DNA of 64,000 bases from Actinophytocola algeriensis (GTDB lineage Bacteria > Actinomycetota > Actinomycetes > Mycobacteriales > Pseudonocardiaceae): NCBI RefSeq assembly GCF_014203735.1, contig NZ_JACHJQ010000007.1, positions 372,001-436,000 of the forward strand, in the 5' to 3' direction. The translations under genes were made by a program, and so were the position numbers. The notes under the pieces are model-generated. The model was given only the letters and a program-made list of their open reading frames with translations. It was not told where the DNA came from and did not search any database. Positions 27,182 to 36,199 of the stretch are shown here, piece by piece (position 1 is the first letter of the stretch; every line of letters starts with the position of its first letter).

Positions 27182-28408
27182 CTACTGGCCTATCCGGATG
27201 GGGTTGACGATGTCCGCTGTGATGGTCAGCAACATGACGGCGCCACCGATGAAGATGAACACCATCGTCACCGCCGACAACTTCGTGTAGTCGACCGGGC
27301 CACCGGCGGGCTTGCCGCGGAGTTTGCGCAGCCAGTCGCGGACCTTCTCGTAGAACAGCACCGCGATGTGGCCGCCGTCCAGCGGCAGCAGCGGGAGCAG
27401 GTTGAACACGCCCACGAAGAAGTTCAGCGTGGCCAGGAGCAGCAGGAACAGCTCCCACACGCCCTGCTCGACCGCGTCACCGCCGATGATCGACGCGCCG
27501 ACGACGCTGACCGGGGTGTCGGGGTCGCGCTCACCGCCGCCGATGGCCTCGATGACCTTCGGGATCTTCTCCGGGAACGCCAGCAGGCCCTCCCAGACCC
27601 GGACGAACATGGTGCCGGTGAACTCGAGGGAGCCGCCGACCGCCGACGCCGCCGAGTAGTGGTAGATCGGGGTGCTGGTGACGCCGATCGCACCGACGTC
27701 GACGAGCTTGTTGTCGTCGGTGTTGTCGGGGGTGTCGTCCGGCGCCACGCGCTGCACGGTCGGGATGTCGATGGTGATCCTGCGCTCTGCGCCGTCGCGG
27801 AGGACCACGAACTCGTGCTCGCCGGACAGCTTCTGCACCGTGGCCACGACGTCCGACCAGGTCGGGGTGGCCTTGCCGTCGATGCTGACGATCTCGTCGC
27901 CCTCGCGCAGCCCCGCGTCGCGGGCCGGCGCCGGGTCACCGGGACCGCACTCGGCGTACTCGTAGGTCTTCACGTCCTGGGTCGACGCGGCGCAGTCGGT
28001 GCCGCTGATGACCGGGGTGCCCTCCACGTTCGGCAGGCCCATGGTGGCGGCCATCAGGTACAGGATGATGAACCCGAGGATGAAATGCGTCACGGAGCCC
28101 ATGACCATCACCACGAAGCGCTTCCACGTCGGGTAGCGCCACATCGCGCGCGGCGCCTCCTCCGGGGTGACCTCGTCGAGCGCGGTCATGCCCGCGATGT
28201 CGCAGAAGCCACCCGCGGGGATCGCCTTCAGGCCGTACTCGGTCTCACCGCGCCGGAAGGACCAGATCTTCGGGCCGAAGCCGATGAAGTACCGCCGCAC
28301 CTTCATGCCGAAGGCCTTGGCGGCCCACATGTGCCCGGCCTCGTGCAGTGCCACCGACACGCAGATCCCGAGTGCGAACAGCACGACCCCAAAGAGCCAT
28401 GTGAGCAA
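27182..28408 (-). CDS. rip1: Site-2 intramembrane metalloprotease (Rip1/RseP type)
   Basis: Zinc protease that cleaves transmembrane anti-sigma factors and other single-pass proteins within the membrane; 408 residues. The first helix holds HEAGH at 22-26. A PDZ domain lies at about 150-260 (GLREGDEIVSIDGKATP). The last helices contain the conserved NLLPLLPLDGGH. The start is a TTG at 28408. Position between dxr and ispG is the same as Rv2869c of M. tuberculosis, so a regulatory role in envelope stress is the likely inference. Confidence 0.94.
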   Translation of the reverse strand: MLTWLFGVVLFALGICVSVALHEAGHMWAAKAFGMKVRRYFIGFGPKIWSFRRGETEYGLKAIPAGGFCDIAGMTALDEVTPEEAPRAMWRYPTWKRFVVMVMGSVTHFILGFIILYLMAATMGLPNVEGTPVISGTDCAASTQDVKTYEYAECGPGDPAPARDAGLREGDEIVSIDGKATPTWSDVVATVQKLSGEHEFVVLRDGAERRITIDIPTVQRVAPDDTPDNTDDNKLVDVGAIGVTSTPIYHYSAASAVGGSLEFTGTMFVRVWEGLLAFPEKIPKVIEAIGGGERDPDTPVSVVGASIIGGDAVEQGVWELFLLLLATLNFFVGVFNLLPLLPLDGGHIAVLFYEKVRDWLRKLRGKPAGGPVDYTKLSAVTMVFIFIGGAVMLLTITADIVNPIRIGQ

Positions 28409-28414
28409 GTTCCG

Positions 28415-29629
28415 TCAGTCCTTTCCTACCCCGCCGCGAGCCAGCAGCTCACGGGCGCGGGCGCGGGCCCAGTCCTCAGCCGCGAGCACCTCGTCGACGC
28501 TGCCCGGCTCACGGTGCCAGTCGTGCGCGTCGTCGAGGACGTGCTCGACAGTGTCCACAATCGCGGTGAAGGCCGTGTGTCCTTCTACGAAGCTCGGGAC
28601 GGCTTCCTCGTTCGCGGCGTTGTACACCGCGGGCAGGCAGCCGCCCGCCGTGCCCGCCTGGCGGGCGAGCCGCACGGCCGGGAACGTCTCGTCGTCCAGC
28701 GGTTCGAAGGTCCACGAGGTCGGCTCGGCGAACGTCGCCGGCGTCGCCGCGTCCGGCACCCGCTCCGGCCAGCCCAGCGCCAGCGAGATCGGCAGCTTCA
28801 TGTCCGGCGGGCTGGCCTGCGCGAGCGTGGAGCCGTCGGTGAACGTCACCATCGAGTGGATCATCGACTGGGGGTGGACGACCACGTCGATGCGGTCGTA
28901 GGGGACGCCGAACAGCAGGTGCGCCTCGATCAGCTCGAGGCCCTTGTTGACGAGCGTGGCCGAGTTGATCGTGATGACCGGCCCCATGTCCCAGGTCGGG
29001 TGCGCCATCGCGTCCTCGACCGCGACGCCGGCGAGGTCCGCGCGGCGGCGGCCGCGGAACGGCCCGCCCGACGCGGTCAGCACGAGCCGCGCCACCTCGT
29101 GCGCCTCCCCGCCCCGCAGGCACTGGGCGATGGCCGAGTGCTCCGAGTCGACCGGCACGAGCTGGCCGGGCTTGGCGGCCCTGAGCACCAGCGGGCCACC
29201 CGCGATCAGCGACTCCTTGTTCGCGAGCGCGAGGGTGGCACCGGTGTCGAGGGCGCGGAGCGTCGGCGCGAGACCGCGGGACCCGGTGATGGCGTTGAGG
29301 ACGACGTCGGCCGGTGTGCCGGCGATCAGCTCGGTGACGGCGTCCGGCCCGGCGAGGATGCGCGGCATCTCGAAGCCGCCGCGGTCGTAGCCCCGCTTCT
29401 GGGCTTCGGCGTAGATGGCGAGCTGGAGGTCCTCCGCGGCGGTCGCCCTGGACACGGCGACAGCACGGACCCGGTGGGTGAGCGCCTGGGCGGCCAGTGC
29501 GGCCGGGTCGGCTCCCCCGGCGGCGACGCCGACGACGTCGAAGCGACCGGGGTTGGCCGCGATCACGTCGAGGGCCTGAGCGCCGACCGAGCCCGTGGAG
29601 CCCAGTACGAGCACGGTGCGTTGGTTCAT
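28415..29629 (-). CDS. dxr: 1-Deoxy-D-xylulose-5-phosphate reductoisomerase
   Basis: NADPH-dependent enzyme that makes methylerythritol phosphate in the MEP pathway; 404 residues. Seen are the NADPH motif [16 protein letters not shown], the metal and substrate segment [22 protein letters not shown] in the form [11 protein letters not shown], and a full C-terminal domain. It is divergent from the small DUF2631 gene and heads the dxr-rip1-ispG operon. Confidence 0.96.
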   Translation of the reverse strand: MNQRTVLVLGSTGSVGAQALDVIAANPGRFDVVGVAAGGADPAALAAQALTHRVRAVAVSRATAAEDLQLAIYAEAQKRGYDRGGFEMPRILAGPDAVTELIAGTPADVVLNAITGSRGLAPTLRALDTGATLALANKESLIAGGPLVLRAAKPGQLVPVDSEHSAIAQCLRGGEAHEVARLVLTASGGPFRGRRRADLAGVAVEDAMAHPTWDMGPVITINSATLVNKGLELIEAHLLFGVPYDRIDVVVHPQSMIHSMVTFTDGSTLAQASPPDMKLPISLALGWPERVPDAATPATFAEPTSWTFEPLDDETFPAVRLARQAGTAGGCLPAVYNAANEEAVPSFVEGHTAFTAIVDTVEHVLDDAHDWHREPGSVDEVLAAEDWARARARELLARGGVGKD

Positions 29630-29719
29630 CGCGGCACATTCTTCCCGATGCCCTCGAACGCGCCGGTCCGGGGCGTTGTGGGAGCATGAGCGCGCACTGA
29701 CGAACGCTGAGGAGGGGAC

Positions 29720-29983
29720 GTGGCAGGCTCACAGCTGGAGAAGCGGGCCAACAACGCGGTCGACCCGCACGAGGAGCCCTCCGCGGCGTGGGGCTGGCAC
29801 GGCAGGTTCCCGCGTGGCCGCGAGATCGGCGGCTGGATCACCGCGATCGCCATGTTCGCGATGGCCTTCGTCGGCAACCACATCGCCGAGACCGAGCGCC
29901 TGTGGCTGCTGGGCATCGGCGCGGGCCTCGTGATCTACCTGATCTGGGCCCGCGTGCGGCAGCGCACGGCCTGGCGCCGGTAG
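29720..29983 (+). CDS. DUF2631 membrane protein
   Basis: An 87-residue protein with a polar N-terminal third ([15 protein letters not shown]) and two hydrophobic segments (about 39-53 and 62-76) before a basic tail. This matches the actinobacterial DUF2631 family, which sits near dxr in many genomes. The start is a GTG with the ribosome site GGAGGGG. No function is known. Confidence 0.85.
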   Translation: MAGSQLEKRANNAVDPHEEPSAAWGWHGRFPRGREIGGWITAIAMFAMAFVGNHIAETERLWLLGIGAGLVIYLIWARVRQRTAWRR

Positions 29984-29997
29984 CCAGAACACACTTC

Positions 29998-30034
29998 CCA
30001 AGGAGCACGTCCGCTTGCCGGGCGTGCTCCTTGG
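29998..30034 (+). terminator. Terminator hairpin after the DUF2631 gene
   Basis: CCAAGGAGCACG (29998-30009) pairs perfectly with CGTGCTCCTTGG (30023-30034) across a 13-base loop, 15 bases after the stop codon. A 12-bp uninterrupted stem in this place is a convincing terminator. Confidence 0.85.
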
Positions 30035-30061
30035 CGTATGCGCGGAAAAGGCTCTAGCGCC

Positions 30062-30085
30062 AATTTCTACCACCTGGTAGAAATT
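30062..30085. promoter_or_regulatory. Perfect 24-bp palindrome upstream of the sugar operon
   Basis: AATTTCTACCA at 30062-30072 is the exact reverse complement of TGGTAGAAATT at 30075-30085, with CC between. It is strikingly AT-rich for this genome and lies 47 bases before the isomerase ATG. It probably is a regulator operator overlapping the promoter; the protein is unknown. Confidence 0.65.
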
Positions 30086-30086
30086 C

Positions 30087-30100
30087 TGGGAGCGCTTCCA
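30087..30100. promoter_or_regulatory. LacI-type operator resembling the CebR box
   Basis: TGGGAGCGCTTCCA differs at one position from the perfect palindrome TGGGAGCGCTCCCA, the known box of CebR and related LacI-family sugar repressors in Streptomyces. It lies one base after the 24-bp palindrome and 32 bases before the isomerase start. Confidence 0.65.
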
Positions 30101-30132
30101 TAGCCGCGGGCACAGTCCAGGGGAGAGTGGTC

Positions 30133-30867
30133 ATGAGCAAGCTTTCAGTACAGCTGTACTCCGTCCGCGAGTCGTTCGCCGCCGATCCGGGTGACACGCT
30201 CGCCAGGCTGGCGGGCATCGGGTTCACCCAGGTCGAGCCGTTCGGGTTGGCCGAGGCCGCGACCGTGTTGCGCACCGCGCTGCCCGAGCACGGGCTGACC
30301 GCGCCGACCGCGCACGCGAAGCTGATCGGCGTCGACCAGGACGTGGTGTTCGCCGCCGCGCAGGCCTGCGGCGTGCGCACGGTCATCGACCCGTTCGTGC
30401 CCGACGAGCAGTGGCGCACCGAGGCCGACGTCGCGGCCACGGCCGACGCCCTCAACGCCGCCGCCAAGCGGGCCGCCGACCACGGTCTGGCCGTCGGCTA
30501 CCACAACCACTGGTGGGAGCTCGAGAACAAGATCGGTGACCGCACCGCGTTCGAGGTGTTCGCCGAGCTGCTGGCCCCCGAGCTGGTGCTCGAGGTCGAC
30601 ACCTACTGGGCCGCCGCGGGTGGCGCCGACGTGCCCGCGCTCCTGGCCGCACTGGGCGACCGGGTCACGGCACTGCACGTCAAGGACGGCGACCTCGCCA
30701 CCGACGCGTCCGGCCAGGTGCCCGCCGGGCAGGGCAGGGCCCCGGTCGCCGACATCCTCGCCGCCGCGCCACAGGCCCTGCGGGTCATCGAGTTCGACGC
30801 CTACGCCGGCGACATCTTCGACGGCCTCGCCGCCAGCCACGCCTACGTCACCGGTCTCGCGCGATGA
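30133..30867 (+). CDS. Sugar phosphate isomerase/epimerase (xylose-isomerase-like TIM barrel)
   Basis: A 244-residue AP-endonuclease-2-type TIM barrel. Characteristic segments are LSVQLYSVRESFAADP at the N-terminus, GLAVGYHNHWWELE in the middle, LVLEVDTYWAAAGG, and VTALHVKDGD, which carry the metal-binding His, Glu and Asp residues. The ATG at 30133 has a GGGGAGAG site 5 bases upstream. It overlaps the next gene by ATGA. It probably isomerises a keto- or amino-sugar or inositol derivative; substrate unknown. Confidence 0.87.
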   Translation: MSKLSVQLYSVRESFAADPGDTLARLAGIGFTQVEPFGLAEAATVLRTALPEHGLTAPTAHAKLIGVDQDVVFAAAQACGVRTVIDPFVPDEQWRTEADVAATADALNAAAKRAADHGLAVGYHNHWWELENKIGDRTAFEVFAELLAPELVLEVDTYWAAAGGADVPALLAALGDRVTALHVKDGDLATDASGQVPAGQGRAPVADILAAAPQALRVIEFDAYAGDIFDGLAASHAYVTGLAR

Positions 30868-31973
30868 CCGGGCCCGTGGGCGGCACGGTGGGGATCGGCC
30901 TCATCGGTGCCGGCGTCATCAGCGACACCTACCTCGAGAACCTCACGTCGTTCCCGGACGTCCGGGTCCTGCGGATCGCCGACCTCGACACCGCACGCGC
31001 GGCCGCGCAGGCGGAGAAGCACGGCGTCCCGCGCTCCGGCACCACCGCCGAGCTGCTGGCCGACCCCGACGTCGAGCTGGTCGTGAACCTCACGATCCCG
31101 GTCGCGCACGTGGAGATCGGCCTCGCCGCGCTCGACGCGGGCAAGCACGTGTGGGCCGAGAAGCCCCTCGCGCTGGACCGCGCGTCCGGCCGCAAGCTGC
31201 TCGACCGCGCCCGGGAGAAGGGCCTGCGGGTGGCGAGCGCGCCGGACACCGTGCTCGGCGCGGGCCTGCAGACCGCGCGCCGCGCGATCGACGAGGGCCT
31301 GGTCGGCGAGCCGAGGACCGCGCTCGCGATCTTCCAGACGCCGGGACCGGAGAGCTGGCACCCGGCGCCGGAGTTCCTGTTCCAGACCGGCGGCGGACCG
31401 CTGCTCGACATGGGCCCGTACTACCTGACCGAGCTGGTGCAGCTGCTCGGCCCGATCCGCCGCGTCACCGGCGCGGGTGGCCGCAACCGCGAGACCAGGG
31501 TCATCGGCTCCGGTCCGCGCGCGGGCACGGAGTTCGCGGTCACGGTGCCGACGACGGTCACCGCACTGGTCGACTTCGAACGCGGCGGGGCCGCGCAGGT
31601 GGTGCTGAGCTTCGACTCCGCACTGCACCGCACCCTGTTCGAGGTCACCGGCACGCTCGGCGCGGTGGTGGTCCCGGACCCGAACCGGTTCGACGGCCCG
31701 ACGCTCGTCCACACGCTCGGCAGCACCGACCTGACCGAGCTGCCCGCGGTCGGCCACAGCGCCTCCCGCGGCACGGGCGCGCTGGAGCTGGCGCGCGCGA
31801 TCCGCGCCGGGGAGCCGGAACGGGCGTCGGGTGAGGTGGCCTACCACGTGCTCGACGCGATGCTGGCCATCGAGGAGTCGATCACCTCGGGCGAGCCGGT
31901 GGCGGTGGAGAGCACGGTCGACGTACCACCCGCGCTCCCGGCGGACTGGGACCCGCGGGCCCGTACGCTCTGA
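30864..31973 (+). CDS. Gfo/Idh/MocA-family oxidoreductase
   Basis: NAD(P)-dependent sugar or inositol dehydrogenase of 369 residues. The Rossmann motif is GIGLIGAGVISDTYLENL, and the family signature HVWAEKPLALDR carries the EKP motif near 103. The C-terminal substrate domain includes GGGPLLDMGPYYLTELVQLLG, with conserved Asp and Tyr. Overlap with the isomerase gene implies the two act on successive intermediates of one pathway. Confidence 0.9.
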   Translation: MTGPVGGTVGIGLIGAGVISDTYLENLTSFPDVRVLRIADLDTARAAAQAEKHGVPRSGTTAELLADPDVELVVNLTIPVAHVEIGLAALDAGKHVWAEKPLALDRASGRKLLDRAREKGLRVASAPDTVLGAGLQTARRAIDEGLVGEPRTALAIFQTPGPESWHPAPEFLFQTGGGPLLDMGPYYLTELVQLLGPIRRVTGAGGRNRETRVIGSGPRAGTEFAVTVPTTVTALVDFERGGAAQVVLSFDSALHRTLFEVTGTLGAVVVPDPNRFDGPTLVHTLGSTDLTELPAVGHSASRGTGALELARAIRAGEPERASGEVAYHVLDAMLAIEESITSGEPVAVESTVDVPPALPADWDPRARTL

Positions 31974-31980
31974 CCGCCGC

Positions 31981-33449
31981 TCAGTCGACGTGGAAAGTCC
32001 CGAGGATCGCGGTGAGCACGCCCCGGTGCGTGCTCATCTCGTCCCGCGCCCCGTCCGCGCTGTCGCCCTGCGCCCACCACCGCAGGTAGTAGACGTGCCC
32101 GCCGTCGGTGACGACCAGCCGCACCAGCTCGTGGTAGAAGGCCGAACCTGACTGGTAGACGTACTCCAGTTCGGCCGCACGACCACCACTGACCTGCCCG
32201 TCCAGCTCGGCCAGCCGGACGCGGTCGTGGTACGGCTGGTCCCCCACCTCGGTTTCCTCGAAGTCCTCGAGGAAACCGAGGAGGTCCGCCGGGGCCTCGT
32301 CGAGCCCGTACACGGTCACGTGCAGCTTGAGGTGCTCTCCACCGCCCAGCCACTGCACGGGGTTCTCCAGCCGTTCCCACCCGGTCGGGACGGCGACGGT
32401 GAAGCCGGGCTCGTCGTACTCGGTGTACCCGTCCGGAGTCGGGATCGGAGTGGTGGTCGTGGTCGGCGACGCGGCTCCCCGGTCGCCGTCCGGCAGTGTC
32501 TGCCACACCAGGAAACCGACCAGTGCCACGACGACGACCGCCGCGCTCGTGAGGATCACGACCGGCCCTCGGCGCCTGCGCGGCCGGGCGAGTGACAGCG
32601 TCGGGTCCGGCGGCGCGGAAACCGGCACCGTGGTGTCCGCCTGGCGCTCCGGACGGAGCAGGTCGAGCGCGTCGGCCGCGGTGAGCCGCTTCTCCGGTTC
32701 CTTGCGCAGCAACCCCTCGATCACGGCGTCGACCGGCCCGCCCGCGGTCAGCGGCGCCGGGGCCTGGGTGAGCACGGCGGCGAGCACCGCCTGGGTGTCC
32801 GGCCGTTCGAACGGGGTCGGCCGGTGAGCGCGACGTAGAGCGTCACGCCGAGCGACCACAGATCGCCGGGTGGCCCGGTGCGGCCGTCGGTGATCCGTTC
32901 CGGCGCCAGGTACTGCGGCGATCCGATGATCTGGTTCGTCGCCGTCAGCGCGGTGGAGCCGTCGACGGCGGCGATGCCGAAGTCGGTGAGGACCACCCGG
33001 TCGCCGTCGACGAGCACGTTCGCCGGTTTGACGTCGCGGTGCAGGATGCCCTTCCGGTGCGCGGCGTCGAGCGCGGTCAGCAGGCTGATCGCGATGTCGG
33101 CGACCCTGTTCCTGGGCAATGGGCCGTTCAGCCGGACGACCTCGGCCAGGGACGGGCCGTCGATCAGCTCCATGACGATCCACGGCCGGTCGTCGTGGGT
33201 GATCACGTCGTGCACGGTGATGATCGCCGTGTGGCTCAGCTTGGCCGCCGAACGCGCCTCGCGCATCGTCCGGCCGTGCGCGGTGGCGGTCTCCTGGCCG
33301 GACGCGACCGGCAGCCGCATCTCCTTGATCGCGACCTCGCGTTCGAGGAACTCGTCGGTGGCCCGCCACACCACGCCCATGCCACCGCGTCCGAGCATCG
33401 TGCCGATCCGGTAGCGGCCCGCGATGAGAGTGGGGTGTTCCTCGGTCAC
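31981..33449 (-). pseudogene. Ser/Thr protein kinase with transmembrane C-terminal domain, frameshifted
   Basis: The first 210 codons (33449 down to about 32820) encode a Hanks-type kinase: GRGGMGVVW, invariant Lys in VAIKEM, HRDVKPANVL, DFGIAAVDG and APERI. After YVALTGR the frame is lost. The rest of the kinase (TPFERPDTQAVLAAVL), a transmembrane helix (VVILTSAAVVVVALVGFLVW) and an extracellular domain continue intact in another frame to 31981. One missing base in the GC-rich stretch near 32815-32825 explains it. Both halves look under selection, so a recent mutation or a sequencing error is likely. If corrected it is a receptor-like kinase of about 489 residues without PASTA repeats. Confidence 0.8.
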
Positions 33450-33479
33450 CGCCGAACGATATCGACAGCATCGACCGTG

Positions 33480-34079
33480 TCAGAGCGGTTTCGTCAGCAC
33501 GCTGTCGAGGAAGTGGCGCAACGTCGCGACGAGGTCCACCTCGTCCGGGTCGGTCAGCCACTGCACCTGCAGCCCGTCCATCAGTGCGACGAACGTGAGC
33601 GCCGCGGCGGCGGGGTCGACGCCGTCGCGGAGCTCGCCCTGTTCGGCGAGCACCCGGAACGACTCGAACGTGGACTCGCGGGCGAGCCGGTAGTGCCGCA
33701 CGAAGTAGTCGTGCGCCGGGTGGTCGGGCACGACGGCCTCCGCCGCGAGCCGCGAGTACAGGTCGACGATCCCGGGGTGGGTCACGTTGTGCTCGGCGAG
33801 CGCGATGAAGTGCGCCAGCACGTCCCGGCCGGGCGGGGCGTCGAGCTGCTCCCGTTCGGAGTCCTCGGCGTCGCGGCGCTCCAGGACCGCGGCGAGCAGC
33901 GCCTCCTTGGTCGGGAAGTAGTACAGGAGCCCGGCGTGCGTGATCCCGGCCCGCTTGGCCACCTCCCGCAGCGACGACCCGTGGTACCCGGCCTCCCCGT
34001 ACACGGCCACCGCCGCCGAGAGGATGTCCTCCCGGCGGATCCGGCCCTTGGGGTAACCCCCGCCCTCGGCGGCGCGCAT
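33480..34079 (-). CDS. TetR-family transcriptional regulator
   Basis: A 199-residue regulator. The helix-turn-helix domain (about 13-60) includes LREVAKRAGITHAGLLYYFPTKEALL. The effector domain resembles the TetR_C_6-type group. The ATG at 34079 is preferred over a TTG one codon earlier. It is 16 bases downstream of the ArsC-like gene on the same strand. No clear operator was found, so its targets are unknown. Confidence 0.88.
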   Translation of the reverse strand: MRAAEGGGYPKGRIRREDILSAAVAVYGEAGYHGSSLREVAKRAGITHAGLLYYFPTKEALLAAVLERRDAEDSEREQLDAPPGRDVLAHFIALAEHNVTHPGIVDLYSRLAAEAVVPDHPAHDYFVRHYRLARESTFESFRVLAEQGELRDGVDPAAAALTFVALMDGLQVQWLTDPDEVDLVATLRHFLDSVLTKPL

Positions 34080-34095
34080 CAACCCATCATGCCGG

Positions 34096-34452
34096 TCAGG
34101 GCAGTACCGACCGCACGGCCTCTTCGGTGCGGCCGACGACCGTGGTGCCGTCGTCCGCGGTGATGATCGGGCGCTGGATCAGCTTCGGGTGCGCCGCGAG
34201 TGCCTCGATCCACCTGGCGCGGTCGGCCGGGGTGCGCGTCCAGGTCCTGAGGCCCAGCTCCTTGGCGACCGGCTCGGTCGTGCGCGTGACGTCCCACGGC
34301 TCCAGCGAGAGGCGCGCAAGGACCGCCGTCAGCTCGGCCGCCGTCGGCGGGTCCTCCAGGTAGCGGCGCACGGTGTACTCGGCGCCCGCCGCGTCCAGCA
34401 TCGACAGCGCCGACCGGCACTTCGAACAGGCGGGGTTGACCCAGATCTCCAT
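34096..34452 (-). CDS. ArsC-family thioredoxin-fold protein
   Basis: A 118-residue ArsC/Spx-fold protein: MEIWVNPACSKCRSAL at the N-terminus, LGLRTWTRTPADRARWIEAL in the middle, and a C-terminal PKLIQRPIITADDG with the conserved Arg-Pro. Two cysteines form CSKC. The fold fits glutaredoxin-dependent arsenate reductases, but no arsenic genes are near and the organism uses mycothiol, so the real substrate is uncertain. Confidence 0.82.
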   Translation of the reverse strand: MEIWVNPACSKCRSALSMLDAAGAEYTVRRYLEDPPTAAELTAVLARLSLEPWDVTRTTEPVAKELGLRTWTRTPADRARWIEALAAHPKLIQRPIITADDGTTVVGRTEEAVRSVLP

Positions 34453-34609
34453 GTACGTCTCCGGCCGTCGGTGCTACTGCGGAGCCTGACCGTATACAGG
34501 AAGCTCACGGGTACGCGGGAGGCTTGCGGCGCAAGCTTTTCCCGGGCGGTCTCCAGGGGTCCGGGCCGGCTGTGGTGACGCGCGGGCGCGACGGGTAGCG
34601 TCAGCCGCG

Positions 34610-35209
34610 ATGAGCATTGTGAGCAGGGGTTTCCACGGTCGCCGCGAGCCTGCGGCGGCCGATCTCCCGCCCGGCCAGTACCTCACGCGGGACTTCCCCG
34701 TCCTGCAGGCCGGGCCGACGCCACGGGTCGACCTCGACACGTGGCAGTTCACGATCAGCAACGAGGCTGGCGCGAAGTACACCTGGTCGTGGCGAGAACT
34801 GCTCGCCCTGCCGAGTGAGAAGACCACTACCGACATCCACTGCGTGACCAGGTGGTCGAAGCTGGGAACGACGTGGCAGGGCGTGTCCCTCGACACCCTC
34901 TTCGCCGACGTCGAGACCGCGGCCGACCACGCGCTGGTCCACTCGTACGGCGGGTACACCACGAACCTGCCGCTCGAGGACCTGCTCGACGGCAAGGCGT
35001 GGATCGCCTACCGCTTCGAGGGCGAGGACCTGACCCCCGACCACGGCGGCCCCGCCCGGCTGCTGGTGCCCCACCTGTACTTCTGGAAGTCGGCGAAGTG
35101 GGTCACCCGCATCGACCTGCTGAATGACGACGAGCCGGGGTTCTGGGAGCAGCTGGGCTACCACAACTACGGCGACCCGTGGCGCGAGCAGCGGTACACC
35201 GATGACTGA
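34610..35209 (+). CDS. Molybdopterin-dependent oxidoreductase (sulfite-oxidase-like fold)
   Basis: A 199-residue protein of the sulfite oxidase/MsrP catalytic-domain family. The molybdenum-ligating cysteine lies in DIHCVTRWSKLGTTWQG near 75-91, and the segment VPHLYFWKSAKWV is typical of the small actinobacterial group. It has no Tat signal, so it should be cytoplasmic. Its stop overlaps the ferredoxin-reductase-like gene by 8 bases, which is its probable electron donor. Confidence 0.86.
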   Translation: MSIVSRGFHGRREPAAADLPPGQYLTRDFPVLQAGPTPRVDLDTWQFTISNEAGAKYTWSWRELLALPSEKTTTDIHCVTRWSKLGTTWQGVSLDTLFADVETAADHALVHSYGGYTTNLPLEDLLDGKAWIAYRFEGEDLTPDHGGPARLLVPHLYFWKSAKWVTRIDLLNDDEPGFWEQLGYHNYGDPWREQRYTDD

Positions 35210-35918
35210 GACGGTCGTGCGGCGCCGCACGCCGTGGCTCGCCGCGACCGTCCACTCCGTGCGGTCCGAGACCGCGGTGGCCCGCACGATCGTGCTCGAC
35301 GTGCCGGGCTGGCCGGGGCACGTCGCGGGCCAGCACGCCGACGTGAAGCTCACCGCCCCCGACGGGTACAGCGCCCAGCGCAGCTACTCCCTCGCCGCGC
35401 CTGCCGACGGTGAGCGGATCGAGCTGACGGTGCAGCTCGTCGAGGACGGCGAGGTGTCGCCGTACCTGGTGGACGAGCTGCTGCCGACCGACCAGCTCGA
35501 GGTACGCGGCCCGATCGGCGGCTGGTTCACGTGGCACGCGACGGAACCCGGACCGGTGCTGCTGGTCGCGGGCGGTTCGGGGATCGTGCCGCTGATGGCG
35601 ATGGTCCGCGAACGGGCTCGCGCCGGGAGCACGGCCCCGTTCGCGCTCGTGTACTCGACCCGCGGCCCGGCGGATGCCTTCTACGCGGACGAACTGGCGG
35701 CGGCGGACATCGCGACGACGATGGTGTACACACGTACTGCCACGGACACCCGCCCGGCGGGCAGGATCACGGCGGCGGACCTGCCGGACGCGGCGGGCGC
35801 CCGCGTGTACGTGTGCGGCCCGACCGGCTTCGTCGAGACGGTGTCGGACCTGCTGCTCGCACACGGCCACGACGCGGCGAACATCCGGACGGAGCGGTTC
35901 GGCCCGAGCGGAGGATGA
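35202..35918 (+). CDS. Ferredoxin/flavodoxin reductase-type FAD/NAD(P) oxidoreductase
   Basis: A 238-residue FNR-family reductase. The FAD-binding segment is RSYSLAAP (near 65-72), the NAD(P) nucleotide site begins VLLVAGGSGIVPLMAMV, and the C-terminal VYVCGPTGFVETV is conserved. It has no 2Fe-2S domain. Overlap with the molybdopterin gene and a 1-base gap to the zinc-ribbon gene indicate a three-subunit or three-step redox unit. Confidence 0.88.
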   Translation: MTETVVRRRTPWLAATVHSVRSETAVARTIVLDVPGWPGHVAGQHADVKLTAPDGYSAQRSYSLAAPADGERIELTVQLVEDGEVSPYLVDELLPTDQLEVRGPIGGWFTWHATEPGPVLLVAGGSGIVPLMAMVRERARAGSTAPFALVYSTRGPADAFYADELAAADIATTMVYTRTATDTRPAGRITAADLPDAAGARVYVCGPTGFVETVSDLLLAHGHDAANIRTERFGPSGG

Positions 35919-35919
35919 C

Positions 35920-36198
35920 ATGTTCATCGACGGCAACGGTGCGGCGGGCGTGTTCGCCGAAGCGCTTGGCGTGGACATCACGACGGCGGTGATCACCTGC
36001 GCGGGCTGCGGCGCGGGCGGCCGGTTCGCGGAGAGCCACGTGTACGACCACGGCCCTGGCGTCGTCGCCCGCTGCGCGACCTGCGAGTCGGTCCTCGCCC
36101 GCATCGTCCGCACCCCGACCGACGCGTGGCTCGACCTGCGCGGCGCCCGTTCGGTCCGCATCCCACTGCCCGCCGAAGGAGCCGACGCGTCGTCCTAG
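35920..36198 (+). CDS. DUF6510-like zinc-ribbon protein
   Basis: A 92-residue protein with two CxxC pairs (CAGCG near 28-32 and CATCE near 50-54) forming a probable zinc ribbon, followed by a short conserved C-terminus. It starts one base after the reductase stop. It resembles the small DUF6510 proteins that accompany sulfite-oxidase-like and FNR-like genes in actinobacteria, as I recall them. Function unknown; a scaffold or metal-binding subunit is plausible. Confidence 0.75.
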   Translation: MFIDGNGAAGVFAEALGVDITTAVITCAGCGAGGRFAESHVYDHGPGVVARCATCESVLARIVRTPTDAWLDLRGARSVRIPLPAEGADASS

Positions 36199-36199
36199 T

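Noticed and set aside
26111-29689. A 1192-codon plus-strand frame
   Set aside because: It lies antisense to ispG, rip1 and dxr, all unmistakable. Long antisense frames are normal at this GC content.
32740-32830. Programmed frameshift in the kinase gene
   Set aside because: No slippery heptamer followed by a pseudoknot-like structure is evident; a missing base is simpler.
34096-34452. Arsenic resistance locus
   Set aside because: Only an ArsC-fold protein is present, without ArsR, ArsB/Acr3 or other partners; the neighbour is a TetR gene.
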